From Timema cristinae (lineage: Eukaryota > Arthropoda > Insecta > Phasmatodea > Timematidae), in the NCBI GenBank assembly GCA_039000515.1, contig JBCFYV010003508.1:49251265-49315264 (forward strand): DNA of 64,000 nt. Reading direction: 5' to 3'. A program made the translations under genes and the position numbers. The notes below the pieces were generated by a model. The model was not told the origin of the DNA and did no database searches. It saw only the letters and a program-made list of their open reading frames with translations. Shown here one piece after another: positions 1 through 11,404 of the stretch; position 1 is the stretch's first letter, and each line of letters opens with the position of its first letter.

Positions 1-123
1 TACCCATTCGGGTTATACGCACTTACGCTAATGTGTAATGGTAGGGTGATTGTGAGATAAAATGGAGGACCTACAGTTTAACGTGGAATCCGAACCACGG
101 TGGAGGCCTGGCATTCCCCACAT
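1..123 (-). mobile_element. SINE family A, truncated copy
   Basis: Minus-strand copy of the A SINE seen complete at 8755-9030. It starts at the window edge inside the shared 3' tail (cgaacgggtagtaagacg when read on the minus strand) and breaks off at about 123, in the body next to the 'ccccacat' motif. The tRNA-like head is missing because a family D repeat follows directly. Confidence 0.8.
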
Positions 124-345
124 AGCTGATTATATCAGCACATGAGAATTTCTATGAGCGAGAGCGAAAGGGCCTACCCATTTTGCCTGGATAAGTATTC
201 TCACATACCTTTCAGGGTTATTTCACACTCAACAATCTACATTGGACCAATGGTCTTACTCACCCATCCAAAGAAAGTTGCGCTACGGATTTTATATCGC
301 TTGGCCCCTACTGGGTTTGAACCCACGAACATCTGGTCCTGAGGT
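124..345 (-). mobile_element. SINE family D copy
   Basis: Matches the repeats at 8125-8430 (same orientation) and 3715-3985 (opposite). All share the block 'gattatatcagcaca' and, about 180 bp further on, a reversed B-box-like motif ('tgggtttgaaccca'). This suggests a tRNA-derived SINE read on the minus strand. It abuts the truncated A copy, so one inserted into or recombined with the other. Confidence 0.65.
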
Positions 346-1700
346 GCTTTTGTGTAAAAATGAGGATAGCCGGATGGATGATAAATAAACCAATGCCTCT
401 GACTAATTAAATCATTCTAACAGACTGTGTTTATTTCCATTCAACCAAGTTGCACACACTGTTTGTATTTCCAAACTTGACGTGCGTTGATAGGTTTCCT
501 TGTAGTTTTAAAACAACCTCGCACGACTCGTAGCATACTGACATAAAAACAAAAGAGTGATCATTCAGATTGAGGCGCTAAAAAAAAAAGTGAACTAATT
601 CTCATAGGAAGAGGCTGTCGTTCTTCACACCAAGCTATTGTTTTAAAATGTGAGGATTCGGAGACACAGGATGGCCCCAATTTCCTCCACCGGCATTTCC
701 AACAGTTGTTCAAGGAGTGGAGGGAGTACATGGTGTACCCTCCCTTTACCTTGACAGTCTTACCAATACTCGCAAGGGTAGCTCAGATAGTACCGTGGAA
801 CAACTACGTATGTCCAATGTTTCTCTAGTTGCAGACCAACTTTTACCAAGAACCTGCGGACAGCCCTAAAATAATCTTAATATTTGTGAGGGCCCCAAGG
901 CTCCAAACACAGCCGGAGAGGTGTTTATTTTTATACTTTAAAACTCACATTAAATAAATAAATGTAATTTTATTAATTAAAATTAATTATAAAAACTATT
1001 AAATATATATATAATATATAAAAATATTATATATATATATATATATGCCTGTATAGATAAGTTTGTGGAAGCCCCGTAGCTCCACTGGTCGCATGCAGAT
1101 TAAGAAGAAAATTGCTCTGAGCCAAATACCTCGCAGAATACTAGTTCAAGATGCAAAAACTAACACACATAAATAGTGAATGTCTGGGAACTAGTTTTCA
1201 CTCGGTCGATTTCTTCGATACAGTCTTAAGATTTATTCGCTATAATAATGTGCCAGGGGCGATCCCTTCTGGCAGAGTGAGTCTGGCGAAGACCCGAGGT
1301 GGATGACCTTGGAAACCAGGGTATCCTTCAGCTTCCTCTGCCAGAAATTTGCGAACGTGATCGTATTATTTAGGTCCCCTTATGGCGACTGCACGGGGAT
1401 ATAGCATCAGTGATTTAGATACCAGTGAACCTTGCCTGCATTTTACCAGCTGTGCAGTTGTAGTGCACAGCTGGTGATAACCTGGTCTAAAGTGTTACAC
1501 AAGGTCACCGGTGACTCTAGGGTCAAGGTTCAAGTTTCGGCTGTACGCACATGGGGTGGATCTTTACAAGTGCTTTATCATTTTGGTTTTCCCTCCCTCT
1601 CTCTATGAGTGTATTTCCTATTAACTAACTACCTTTCAGTTTAAATAGTTAAGGCCATTATGTTAAATTTACCACCTTTTATTTCTCTTTAGTTTGACAT
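346..1700. other. non-coding AT-rich stretch
   Basis: No coding exon or clear repeat recognised. It contains an (AT)n run at about 1000-1046 inside a longer A/T-only block that starts near 945. Confidence 0.5.
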
Positions 1701-1702
1701 CA

Positions 1703-2535
1703 GAAGTGTCTGAACTATCGCTGACACGGAGGTCTCTAACATAAGAAGTGTCTGAACTATCGCTGACACGGAAGTCTCTAACAGAAGAAGTGTCTGAACT
1801 ATCGCTGACACGGAGGTCTCTAACAGAAGAAGTGTCTGAACTATCGCTGACACGGAGGTCTCTAACATAAGAAGTGTCTGAACTATCGCTGACACGGAGG
1901 TCTCTAACAGAAGAAGTGTCTGAACTATCGCTGACACGGAGGTCTCTAACAGAAGAAGTGCCTGAACTATCGCTGACACGGAGGTCTCTAACAGAAGAAG
2001 TGTCTGAACTATCGCTGACACGGAGGTCTCTAACAGAAGAAGTGCCTGAACTATCGCTGACACGGAGGTCTCTAACGAAGAAGTGTCTGAACTATCGCTG
2101 ACACGGAGGTCTCTAACAGAAGAAGTGTCTGAACTATCGCTGACACGGAAGTCTGACAGACGAGGTGTCTGAACTATCGCTGACACGGAGGTTTCTAACA
2201 GAAGTGTCTGAACTATCGCTGACACGGAGGTCTCTAACAGAAGAAGTGTCTGAACTATCGCTGACACGGAGGTCTCTAACAGAAGAAGTGTCTGAACTAT
2301 CGCTGACACGGAGGTCTCTAACAGAAGAAGTGTCTGAACTATCGCTGACACGGAAGTCTGACAGACGAGGTGTCTGAACTATCGCTGACACGGAAGTCTG
2401 ACAGACGAGGTGTCTGAACTATCGCTGACACGGAGGTTTCTAACAGAAGTGTCTGAACTATCGCTGACACGGAGGTCTCTAACAGAAGAAATGTCTGAAC
2501 TATTTGACACGGAAGTCTGACAGACGAGGTGTCTT
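1703..2535. repeat. 42-bp minisatellite, about 20 copies
   Basis: The unit runs from 'gaagtgtctgaactatcgct' through 'gacacggaggtctctaaca'. Starts at 1703 and 1745 give a 42-bp period; some units are 36-40 bp through small deletions, and some carry the variant 'ggaagtctgacagacgaggt'. Because 42 is a multiple of 3, several frames stay open on both strands. These open frames are low-complexity artefacts and are not annotated as genes. Each unit holds a short inverted pair, gtgtc/gacac. Confidence 0.97.
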
Positions 2536-2667
2536 AGTATCATCCTCAGATAGACGAGTTTCCATCCTTTGAACTTGTTTTCAAGGTCGCCTATAGAGTC
2601 GAGAACTGAAGTAGGTTACTGCAAACCTGTCCAGTCACACTCGCTAATTGTTATATTATTTGAATAA

Positions 2668-2925
2668 CTAACGCGAACTTTCTAAACAGATGTTTATATC
2701 AGCACGCGACTAGCAAGTGAACTTAGCCTTGAACATCAACACCTGACACTGGATAATAGAAAAAACACCACTACCCTAATAGCAAGGGTATAGAACACTC
2801 TCCCACTTAGGAATGCACGGACTAAGGTGTAACTCTCGTCTGGTGCTGTTTGAATTTGACTTAGAGGTCGGGGTTCGATTCATGACCAGGTGTAATAAGG
2901 TGTTTTGAAGTTGTCAGTTATGATC
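2668..2925 (+). mobile_element. SINE-like repeat, group E
   Basis: Begins with the 'actttctaaac...atatcagcac' block also seen at 24405 and 47455, and ends near a B-box-like 'ggggttcgattcatgacc' (2870-2888). The start resembles family D but the body differs. It is diverged, so boundaries are approximate. Confidence 0.5.
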
Positions 2926-3714
2926 AATACTACCAATACCTATAAAATAAGACTAATGATATAGTAAAATGTTATCAATGTTGACCGCACAGAGATATTT
3001 GGCTGAATATATTCCTAATAATGCCGGCTGACACGTTTGATGACATAATATGTTGTTTCGCATGGAAAATAAGTGGAGATATGTTTCTTTAAATGGACAT
3101 GGCAATATATCAACATTATCTATGATTGTTTATAAATGTGAAGTGAATAATGCGTTTTCTGATAAATTGACTGCAAATCTTGTTTAAAAAAACACACGAG
3201 AGTAGTGCCTTAAACCATGCGACCACCGAAGCGAGTTACAGTCGTTTGTTAATCACCTTACTCATCCTGTACAGCCAGTTTCATCATTCGAATGAAGGAC
3301 TGCAACAAATATGTCACAACAGATGCGTTGCTACACGAGTGGTTCGGCTCGGATAATTGTCTGGTAGCTCCACCCCCTCCCCCCCCCTGTCGAAATCTGC
3401 GTCAAGTTGGGTCTGAGGGCTGAGTGTTTAGTCGTGATACAAAGAATACCGCGCGACTCACGTAAAATAATTAAATTCGTGATGACAATTAAATATATTT
3501 ACTTCATACTTAACTTTATGATAGATTAATAAAAACTCTTTTCATTCTTTTGGTTTGAATGTATTTAAAATCGTGACACAATTATTTTTTTAAACGTGGC
3601 CATCTTCTCTTTTTTTTTCTGTATCTTATCTAAAATGCAAAAATGTTCATTCCAATTTTTATAGGAAGGTATTTGTAGAAAACACAAACTTTTATGCGGT
3701 AAACATTGTTAACA
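2926..3714. other. non-coding, with a SINE B head fragment
   Basis: At 3200-3232 a short minus-strand piece of the family B tRNA-like head is visible ('gcgaccaccgaagcg'). There is a C-rich run near 3371-3390. Nothing else recognised. Confidence 0.45.
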
Positions 3715-3985
3715 TTTTACTTCGTTACTGTCGACATCGGGGCTCTTAAGCTAACGTGCTTGTCCCAGGACATAATGTACGTGGGTTCCAACACGAACCG
3801 GGTCAACCAGCATAGTTTTTTGCATTCCCATGTCGATTGTGACGTGGAAAATAACCCTGGTCGGTTTGTGAAAATACCTTTCCCGGCAAAATTGGTAGGC
3901 TCTTTCACGCTCTTTCATAGAACTTCTCGTGTGCTGATATAATCAGTCGATTTAGAAAGTGCACGTTAAATACCTTAGACAAATA
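3715..3985 (+). mobile_element. SINE family D copy
   Basis: Inverse orientation to the copies at 124-345 and 8125-8430. It contains a B-box-like 'gtgggttccaacacgaacc' and ends with 'tgtgctgatataatcagtcg'. Confidence 0.65.
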
Positions 3986-4199
3986 CTCTATCACAGACAA
4001 GTAAGAAACAGGCTCTCAAGCTCACAGGGGTTTCTGCTGCGCTCCTTTTGGCAGCTTGAGTCTTTCAACACTGGGCTTCGCTAGTGTCACTGCTGGGTGA
4101 TGATAGGACTGACCGCAGCGATCCTAGTGGTGAAGCACTAGATATGAAAATTGTCCGCAGTGGCGGCTTGCGGTGGCGGTGGCCCCCTAGAGCCTATTA

Positions 4200-4234
<35 letters not shown>

Positions 4235-4242
4235 TATTAAGC

Positions 4243-4485
4243 ACAGCGTCTTACTACCCGTTCGGGTTATACGCTTTTAAGTACTAATTACGTAATGGAT
4301 TAGGAATTGGGAAGGTTGAATTAGAGGAAGTGAACCCGCATTTGCGTGGAGGGACAGTGACAAACCATTTAGGAAAAACCACCCCCAGTTCACCTGACCG
4401 AGATTCGAACCTCGATCTCCCCGTCCTCAGCAGTCGAGCTCAACACGACAAGCACGTTAGCCAACTACGCCACCGAGGCGGGTCT
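4243..4485 (-). mobile_element. SINE family B copy
   Basis: Read on the minus strand it has a tRNA-like head ('gcctcggtggcgtag', B box 'ggttcgaatctc'), a body with 'ggtggtttttcc', and the shared 3' tail 'cgaacgggtagtaagacg'. It is followed by an (AAT)n tract at 4199-4230. Close to full length, about 240 bp. Confidence 0.85.
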
Positions 4486-4676
4486 AGAGCCTATTGTACT
4501 TCAAACTATAGTGTGTTAAGAAACGAGGGGGTTATAGAAGGGGGAGGAGGATAGGGGGAGACTACCTTAACATTATTTTAGTTAAATTATTGACGATAAG
4601 AATTTGAAGTGTGATTAAATGAACATAAGCGGGTCTACAAAGGCTCACATTCATTTGTTTTTTATTAATTTTTTTT

Positions 4677-4925
4677 AGCACCGCGTTTTACTACCCGTTC
4701 GGGTTATACACTTATGTACTAGTTACGTTAATGGTGTTTAGGAATAAATAAGGTTATATTAGATGAAGTGTGTCCGAATTTGCGTAGAGGGAAAGTGGAA
4801 AACCATTTTTGGGAAAAACCATCCTCAGTATACACGACCGAGATTCGAACCTCGATCTCCCCGTCATCGGCAGTCTAGTCCATTGCAAGAGTAGCGCGTT
4901 GGACCGTGCGGCCACCAAAACAGGT
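4677..4925 (-). mobile_element. SINE family B copy
   Basis: Second minus-strand copy, 190 bp from the first, with the same head, body and 3' tail. A (TAC)n microsatellite (4931-4962) touches the head end. Confidence 0.85.
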
Positions 4926-5694
4926 GTTTCTTGCTACTACTACTACTATTACTACTACTACTACCACTAATTATTATCCATTTAATCAGTTGAAATTAAT
5001 TAACAGGAATTAACAATTGAAATTTTCCGTCTCACATCTCTATGAACCATTTTAACCTGGAGACTCAGTGTCTGGGTATTAGGGCTCTTTTATAGCTGTT
5101 ATTGATGTCTGTCTATCAGAAGTGACAGTTGCGGATAACATAACCTGACCTAGGAATACGTACAAGTAATTCTAGTGACTTTCCTATTTGTTATACATGA
5201 ATACGCTCCCTTTTCTACAAACTACAAACTTCCGAGAGGTTGTGTGAATTGCTACACATCTACCGGAAACTGTAGACGAAAGGAACGTCTTGTTTTCCCT
5301 GCAATGTCCAGCGCTTTGTATGCAGATTAAACATCTTTGGCCCTCGTTTCTTGGACAACTTTCACTTCTCTTTGTGTGTGTGTGTGTACAAATTTACCCG
5401 CTGAGATGGATTAGATTGCCTTACACGTCCATTTGTAAATAATAGTACCGTCGAGGAATCCATGTTAACTTTTCCGAAAGTAAAATTGTTCGTCTCATTT
5501 ACAATTTAAAACACTTAAATATCGCTCTGTACGCCTGTTTTACTCTCTTTTAGAGAGTGTTTTATGAGTATCGTGACCAGTGAGTGATCGACAGTAGCAT
5601 TGAAACAATACTTTAGACCAGGCAGCTGAGAACCGCACGAGTTCTTGAGGGACTGGCATTTCGACTGGGGGAGCAGTCTTTGAATTAGGAAGGG
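4926..5694. other. non-coding stretch
   Basis: Apart from the trinucleotide run at 4931-4962 and a short (GT)n at about 5373-5387, no repeat family or exon was recognised. Confidence 0.5.
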
Positions 5695-5912
5695 AGTCAT
5701 ACCAGTATTTATATATATTGCGCGTCTGGGTTACATCACTCGCAGCAATATCCAGTCGTACTACTGTAACTAATAGTACATCCTTTCTGTGGAGATTCTT
5801 CTCATGTCCTGGTGAGATGAGATGATGATAATAAGTATGAGGTGACAGTGAGTACGAGGGTGATAGTGAGTATGAGCGGGTAGTAAGACGCGGTGCTAAT
5901 AATAATATAACG
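5695..5912. mobile_element. chimeric SINE: reversed C body joined to an A/B tail
   Basis: 5700-5875 matches the 3' half of family C on the minus strand (compare 10100-10260: 'ggacatg', 'gtactaat', repeated 'gagtatga' steps). At about 5877 it switches to the plus-strand A/B tail 'cgggtagtaagacgcggtgc' plus (AAT)n. The two parts point in opposite directions. Confidence 0.6.
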
Positions 5913-6242
5913 CCCCCAAACAGCAAATAGATTATCGAGGAATATGATGGGGGGCGGGGGGAGTGTTAAGGAGTAAGTTGTCAGAAGGGGGGCCAATAGA
6001 AATCGAAAAGAAAGTTCAACTTAAAGCAATTTGAAGTATTTCAATCCAATCTGGCGGAAGTGCTCCTGTATTGCCGCCTTTAGATGTTCTCTATTTACGT
6101 AACTGTTATTTCTTTTCAAGACATGTCAAAACTACCAAATAATACAATAGATGTTCTTAATTATGAAACGTCTTCATTAATAAAGTAGACCTACCGCTGC
6201 ATGGTATTCATTTGAAACATGGATCCGGGGTTCTATCTTTTT

Positions 6243-6481
6243 AGCACCTTACTTCACTACCCATTCAGTTTATACACACACATATGATAATGTGTTAGGG
6301 ACGAGTAAGGTTGTATTTAGAGGAAGTTAACCCACATTCGCTTGGAGAGAGAGTGGAAAACCCTTAAATAAAAACTACCCTCATTACACCCGACTTATAT
6401 TCAAATCTCAATCTCCCCATCATCGACAGTCTAGTTTATTGCGATACTAGCGCCTTAGACCATATGGCCACCGAAGCTGGT
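6243..6481 (-). mobile_element. SINE family B copy
   Basis: Diverged full-length copy. On the minus strand the head contains 'gcttcggtggccatatggtc', and the 3' tail is at 6243-6290. Confidence 0.8.
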
Positions 6482-6554
6482 TATTGACTATTTTAACATA
6501 TGGATTATATTTCCCCATGATTGGCATTTATCTCACTTCACCCCGGTATTCCTC

Positions 6555-7440
6555 CCTCCTCTCTCCAATGTTCCAATGTTCTATGTATTCCTCCACTCCT
6601 CTCTCCAATGTTCCATGTTCTATGTATTCCTCCACTCCTCTCTCCAATGTTCCAATGTTCTATGTATTCCTCCACTCCTCTCTCCAATGTTCTATGTATT
6701 CCTCCACTCCTCTCTCCAATTTCAGTTTCTATGTATTCCTCCACTCCTCTCATTCCAATGTTCTATGTATTCCTCCACTCCTCTCTCTTCCAATGTTCTA
6801 TGTATTCCTCCACTCCTCTCTCCAATGTTCCATGTTCTATGTATTCCTCCACTCCTCTCTCCAATGTTCATTCTATGTATTCCTCCACTCCTCTCTCCAA
6901 TGTTCCAGTGTTCTATGTATTCCTCCACTCCTCTCTCCAATGTTCCAGTGTTCTATGTATTCCTCCACTCCTCTCTCCAATGTTCTATGTACTCCTCCCT
7001 CCAATGTTCCAATGTTCTATGTATTCCTCCACTCCTCTCTCCAATGTTCTATGTATTCCTCCTCCCTCTCCAATGTTCCAGATGTTCTATGTATTCCTCC
7101 ACTCCTCCCTCCAATGTTCCAATGTTCTATGTATTCCTCCACTCCTCTCTCCAATGTTCTATGTATTCCTCACAGTCCTTCTCCAAGTTCTATGTACTCA
7201 CTCCCTCCAATGTCCAATGTTGAGTATCCTCACTCTCTCCAATGTTCTATGTATCTCCACTACTACTTCCAATGTTCCATGTTCTATGTATTCTCATACT
7301 CCTCTCCAATGTTCCACTGTTCTATGTATTCCTCCACTCCTCTCTCCAATGTTCCACTGTTCTATGTATTCCTCCTCTCCTCTCTCCAATGTTCTATGTA
7401 TTCCTCCACTCCTCTCTCCAATGTTCCAATGTTCTCTGTG
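6555..7440. repeat. pyrimidine-rich minisatellite (about 28-43-bp variable unit)
   Basis: Units are built from 'tctatgtattcctccact' and 'cctctctccaatgtt', with an optional 'ccaatgt' or 'ccatgt' step, so lengths vary. The plus strand is about 75% C+T. Long overlapping open frames in several phases come only from the repeat and are not genes. Units degrade towards 7150-7310. Confidence 0.97.
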
Positions 7441-7915
7441 TCTGACGAGTCTTGCACGCAACGGACGACCTGACCTCACTTGGAATGGAGTCACGGGACA
7501 GAACAACGAAATGCACTTAATGTTGGAGATCCACTCAACAATTGACCCAAGATAACGAGTGTGATTAGAGAACACACATGACATAAGCTTGACACAGAGC
7601 AAAACAGTTCTCGAGGAAAGGGGTGGGGGTAGTATTACTGTCTGATTATTCTGTCAGTCGTCATTCCAAACTCATCATCATCTATGTTCTGGAAAGAAAC
7701 AAAAACATACATATGAAGATGAATGGTTTTGTCGCGTGTAAATGAACGTGGATATATAAAAAAAAAGTTTTTTTTACTTTCCTTTTTTATTGCTAGTTTG
7801 CGTGAAGTGTTAATAAGCGCTTAAAACGTTACGAAGTCACCTTTGGTCCAACCACACGTGCCAGTGAAACATTCCTCTAAAACATCAGTCCAACATCTCA
7901 AACTATGTATTCTTA
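7441..7915. other. non-coding stretch
   Basis: No exon or repeat recognised apart from short A and T homopolymers at 7758-7780. Confidence 0.5.
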
Positions 7916-8530
7916 CAGTTCTTATAACAAAAACATATTTTTGGCGAAAATAAATGGAATATTGCTTCAATAGATAAAGTTTTGTTTTGTTTTCTTCACA
8001 AATTGATCTCGACAGTTATTTGGCATCTCGGAATTTAACCAGAACTTTTCCCGTCATTTAAAAAGTTTCTGTCCAGGAATATTACTCACGTTATTATGTG
8101 TAAAAAATTAAACTTTATTTTATTTATTTGAGATATTTAACGTTCACTTTCTGAACCGACTGATTATATCAGCACATAAGAATTTATATGAGCGATAGCG
8201 AAAGAGCCTACTAGTTTTGCCAGGAGAGGTATTTTCACATACTTACCTTTTTTTTTACAAGCCACAATCGACGTTGGACCGACGGCTTTACTTTCCCTCT
8301 GAAGGAAATTGTGCTACGGATTTTTACCACTCTCGAACAATCCGTTGACCCCCGGTTGTGTTTGAACCCACAAACATTGGGCCCTGAAGTGAGCACTTTA
8401 CCCCAAGACCCCGAGGTAGACGAGAATCTAACAAAATGTATCTATTGTGGCAGTATTTTATTTGTTTGTTTTATAAAGAGTGTAAAAATACTGACCTTAT
8501 CCGACATTCTCTTCCAAGCCAACTTGTCTG
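7916..8530. mobile_element. palindromic MITE, diverged, split by a SINE D
   Basis: 7930-8120 matches the left and centre of the hairpin MITE best seen at 42383-42748 ('aaattaaactttattttatt'). 8432-8530 matches its right end ('gtaaaaatactgacctta', then 'attctcttcca'). A family D SINE lies between, so the MITE is the older insertion. The left terminus is unclear. Confidence 0.55.
8125..8430 (-). mobile_element. SINE family D copy nested in a MITE
   Basis: Same order as 124-345: 'gattatatcagcacataag', 'gagcgatagcgaaag', then the reversed B-box-like 'gtgtttgaacccac' near 8360. It interrupts the MITE right arm. Confidence 0.65.
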
Positions 8531-8611
8531 ACACGAGCTTTCAGCTGTAATTCAGCTCAAACCATTTTCACTTCCAATAAATATAGAAGTAGTAAAAGAA
8601 AACATCATCCG

Positions 8612-8752
8612 CTTCAGTGGCCGAATGGTCTAAGGCGTCACTCTTGTGTTGTATTCACCTTCTGATGACGGGCAGATCAGGGTTCGAATTCCAGTCGGGT
8701 ATACTGAGGGTGGTTTTTCCTAAATGGTTTTTCACTCTTCTTTTTACGCAAA
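8612..8752 (+). mobile_element. SINE family B, 3'-truncated
   Basis: tRNA-like head with A-box-like 'gtggccgaatggtctaag' and B box 'gggttcgaattcc'. The body reaches 'acgcaaat' and stops where an A-family SINE begins 2 bp later. Confidence 0.85.
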
Positions 8753-8754
8753 TA

Positions 8755-9030
8755 GGTGACCTGGTGGTCTAGGGGTAAGGTGTCAAGACTTCTGTGCTGG
8801 AGGTCCGGGGTTCAATCCTCGGTCCCGGCACAGATTTATCTGATTACCAAACCCTTCCTTCACCTCTGACAAGACATCTTGTGAATGTGGGGAATGCCAG
8901 GCCTCCACCGTGGTTCGGATCCCACGTTTTAAACTGTAGGTCCTCCATTTCATCTCACAATCACCCTACCATTACACGTTAGCGTAAGTGCGTATAACCC
9001 GAACGGGTAGTAAGACGCGGTGCTAGTAAA
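8755..9030 (+). mobile_element. SINE family A, full-length copy
   Basis: Best complete copy. The head 'ggtgacctggtggtctaggg' resembles the 5' half of a Glu-type tRNA, and the B box is 'ggggttcaatcctcgg' at 8807-8822. The body includes 'gccaggcctccaccgtgg'. The terminal tail 'cccgaacgggtagtaagacg' is shared with family B. Pol III transcription and use of a LINE for mobility are inferred from SINE biology. Confidence 0.9.
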
Positions 9031-9941
9031 ACAGCTTCACATCTGCGTTGAATAGCTTTAACAGTTCTTAAAACTTATCATCGACACCAGAAAACCGGGC
9101 CAAGAGTGTTTCTATTCCTTTGAAAAGTATCTGTTTGGATATCACTGTGCTAAAAAGCTGTTCACTCCACCCGGTGTAGAACATTAACATGAACGTATCT
9201 ATCGAAGCAATAGTTTATAGTCTAAAAAAAGTGTTTAACTTCAGTTCCCTTTCTTTCAGTCTACCTTAGTAATTGAGCAGTGAGGATCAGTATCAAAACG
9301 AAACATGTCCGACGGTCCGTCATGTCTGTCTTCAGTTGTAACAAAAGCGAATAGGATTGATATCTCGTCTCGCATGTTCGAGAGAACCTCTTTAGCATCG
9401 GACACTGACGCTGTCTGAGATCACTCACAGTAAAAGTGTTGAGTACGATTTATATTTTGTCACGCATCTTCAATTTCGCGGGCTCAAGAAAGTTTTCTGT
9501 TCCAGGAAACTGATTGTGTTCATGGTTACTTTCGTAGCCCTTAAAATGTCCGGTAATAATCTGATTCAGTCCAGGAGAGAAGAACTTTCGTTTTGAGTTA
9601 ACGATAACAGATTTACAACAAACTGTAGTTTTATTTTCTCGTGATTTATTCAGAGTTTCTTAGTTGTCTGAAACATAGCCGTTGTCTGAAACTCATCAAA
9701 TGTGTGTTAAGTTCTTAGTTTTGAACAATTTCATTCGTTTTACAATTTAAAAATAAATAAATAAATGGACAAGAAGTTGGATTTAGTTTTTGGTATCTAC
9801 TTAGTAGCGCTAAGATTTTAAAAAGTTTGTCACAGAAAACTTTGCATTTTATTTCGAGTATTTCTATCATAAATTTATTGACAACTTAAGTTATTGACCG
9901 TAATTAAAAAAAGTATTGTAACAAAAGTTAGTATCGTAAAT
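9031..9941. other. non-coding AT-rich stretch
   Basis: No exon or repeat family recognised. Confidence 0.45.
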
Positions 9942-10270
9942 AACCGGTCTCGTAGTGTAGTGGTCAGTGCATCTGGCTACGAGAGTAGGGATCCCGGGCT
10001 CAATTCCTACCTGGTACCTTGGGTATTTATCCTAAGAGGGGAGTTACCCCAACGGTCACCAGGGTCTGGTTAATTAGACCTAATTTTGATTTTAAAATTT
10101 CCACTGGTTCCACACCATCATATTCACGGTCATCATCCTCTCATCTCATCAGGACATGGAAAGAGCCTCCACGGAAAAGATGTAGGCCTATGATTAGTAC
10201 AAGGGTACATTAGTACTGGCTAATCTTTCCACTAACTGGTCTACAAATGATGTAGCTCAGACGGAATATA
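9942..10270 (+). mobile_element. SINE family C copy
   Basis: tRNA-like head 'tctcgtagtgtagtggtcag' with B box 'gggctcaattcc' and end 'cctggtacc'. The body is 'gagttaccccaacggtcacc', 'ggttccacaccatcatattc', 'aggacatggaaagagcc'. The 3' part has 'acattagtactggct' and ends in A/T-rich DNA. Other copies are at 13512, 27018 and 43551. Confidence 0.85.
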
Positions 10271-11094
10271 TAATATAAATATATAATAAATATATATATA
10301 TCGAAAATTAAATAAAACTCAAGCTAATTAAAAACCAACGTATTAATTATGTTTAAAGGAAATGTTGGCCCAATGTTTCATCAACCTTTAATTCACGCTA
10401 TTGATCCTTATGCTAAGCGAAATATTTAAATAACCTCTACTAAATTAATAAAAATATATGATTTACTTTTATCGTTTGCAAAATATAAGTTACTATTCTG
10501 AAAACATATAATTTTTAGGGAAGGAGGGGAGGGGGTAGGTCTGGGGAGTCGCGTGAAACTAATGTTGTAAACCCAATACGCTTGGAGGAAGAAGGAACGA
10601 CTAAAAACATATATCAGCCCAAATCTATGCCAAAGGAACCTTTGATGTGAAGGTCTACAAAGAAGTTTGAACCTTGCCAGAACTTCAACCCAGGCCCATA
10701 TTGTCGGAAGACAGACGCGCGAAGCTTGGCTACCTCTGTGCCAGATGAACTCTTTGAGAAGTAAAGTGATGTCGGTCCACCGACACGGCCGGTTGACCAA
10801 GTAGGTCTCTATGGCATGACACAGACTATACTGTCTGCACGCACGACTTCTGTGGCGCAGCGTTTGTCACTTGGACTTCAAACTGGCTTCACTTCTCATC
10901 CAGGGGGTTAAAGTAACCCGACACCTCGTCCCCGCCTGGTTTTGTCCCCAATTGGTTAAATAAATCAATGCGATATGAAACTTATTAACCACGTTTGGTT
11001 TGTTCTGTTTTTAACTCGACCATTTGGAGTTTCGTCTGTCTGGATATTTGTTCTGGGATAACCGCCAAATCTGTGCAACAATTTTAAATAACTT
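10271..11094. other. non-coding stretch
   Basis: An AT block follows the SINE (10265-10320). Nothing else recognised; a 124-codon minus-strand open frame here has no coding features. Confidence 0.45.
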
Positions 11095-11345
11095 GGGTAC
11101 GTACAATCACCTCATTACACCCTATCTCTTTCAGGTCCATTCTAATGTTATCCTCCCACCTGTGTCTAGGTCTTCCCACTGGTCTCTTCCCACTGGGCTT
11201 ACCAGTCAGTACCTGAACACAGTTCTAGAGTCTCCCATCCACACTGCATGTATCTACGAGACTTGACTATCCTAACAATGTCTTATGATGAGTACAGGAT
11301 ATGTAACTCATCATTATGCAACCTACTACACTCCACAGTAACCTC
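11095..11345 (-). mobile_element. LINE relic: C-terminal end of a reverse-transcriptase ORF
   Basis: On the minus strand, 11190-11120 reads GKRPVGRPRHRW then EDNIRMDLKEIG, the tail motif common after the RT domain of many non-LTR retrotransposons. Just upstream (11330-11270) frames carry RLHNDELHILYSS and IVKSRR, the preceding conserved block. Stops and frame changes separate them, so it is a dead fragment. I cannot assign a clade from this piece. Confidence 0.75.
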
Positions 11346-11404
11346 ATCACTCTTTGGACCAAATATCTTTGTAAGCACTTTGTTTTGGAACACCATAAAC
11401 TCGT

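Noticed and set aside
1689..2391. Long open frames on both strands (up to 220 codons)
   Set aside because: They are translations of the 42-bp minisatellite; 14-residue periodicity and no start context or transcript evidence.
6484..7602. Open frames of 329 and 344 codons
   Set aside because: Produced by the pyrimidine-rich minisatellite in several phases at once.
8755..8822. A functional tRNA gene
   Set aside because: Has A- and B-box-like sequence, but the acceptor stem does not close and many copies share a long SINE body; the same applies to all other tRNA-like heads in the window.
10426..10800. 124-codon minus-strand open frame
   Set aside because: Composition not coding-like and it overlaps AT-rich non-coding DNA.
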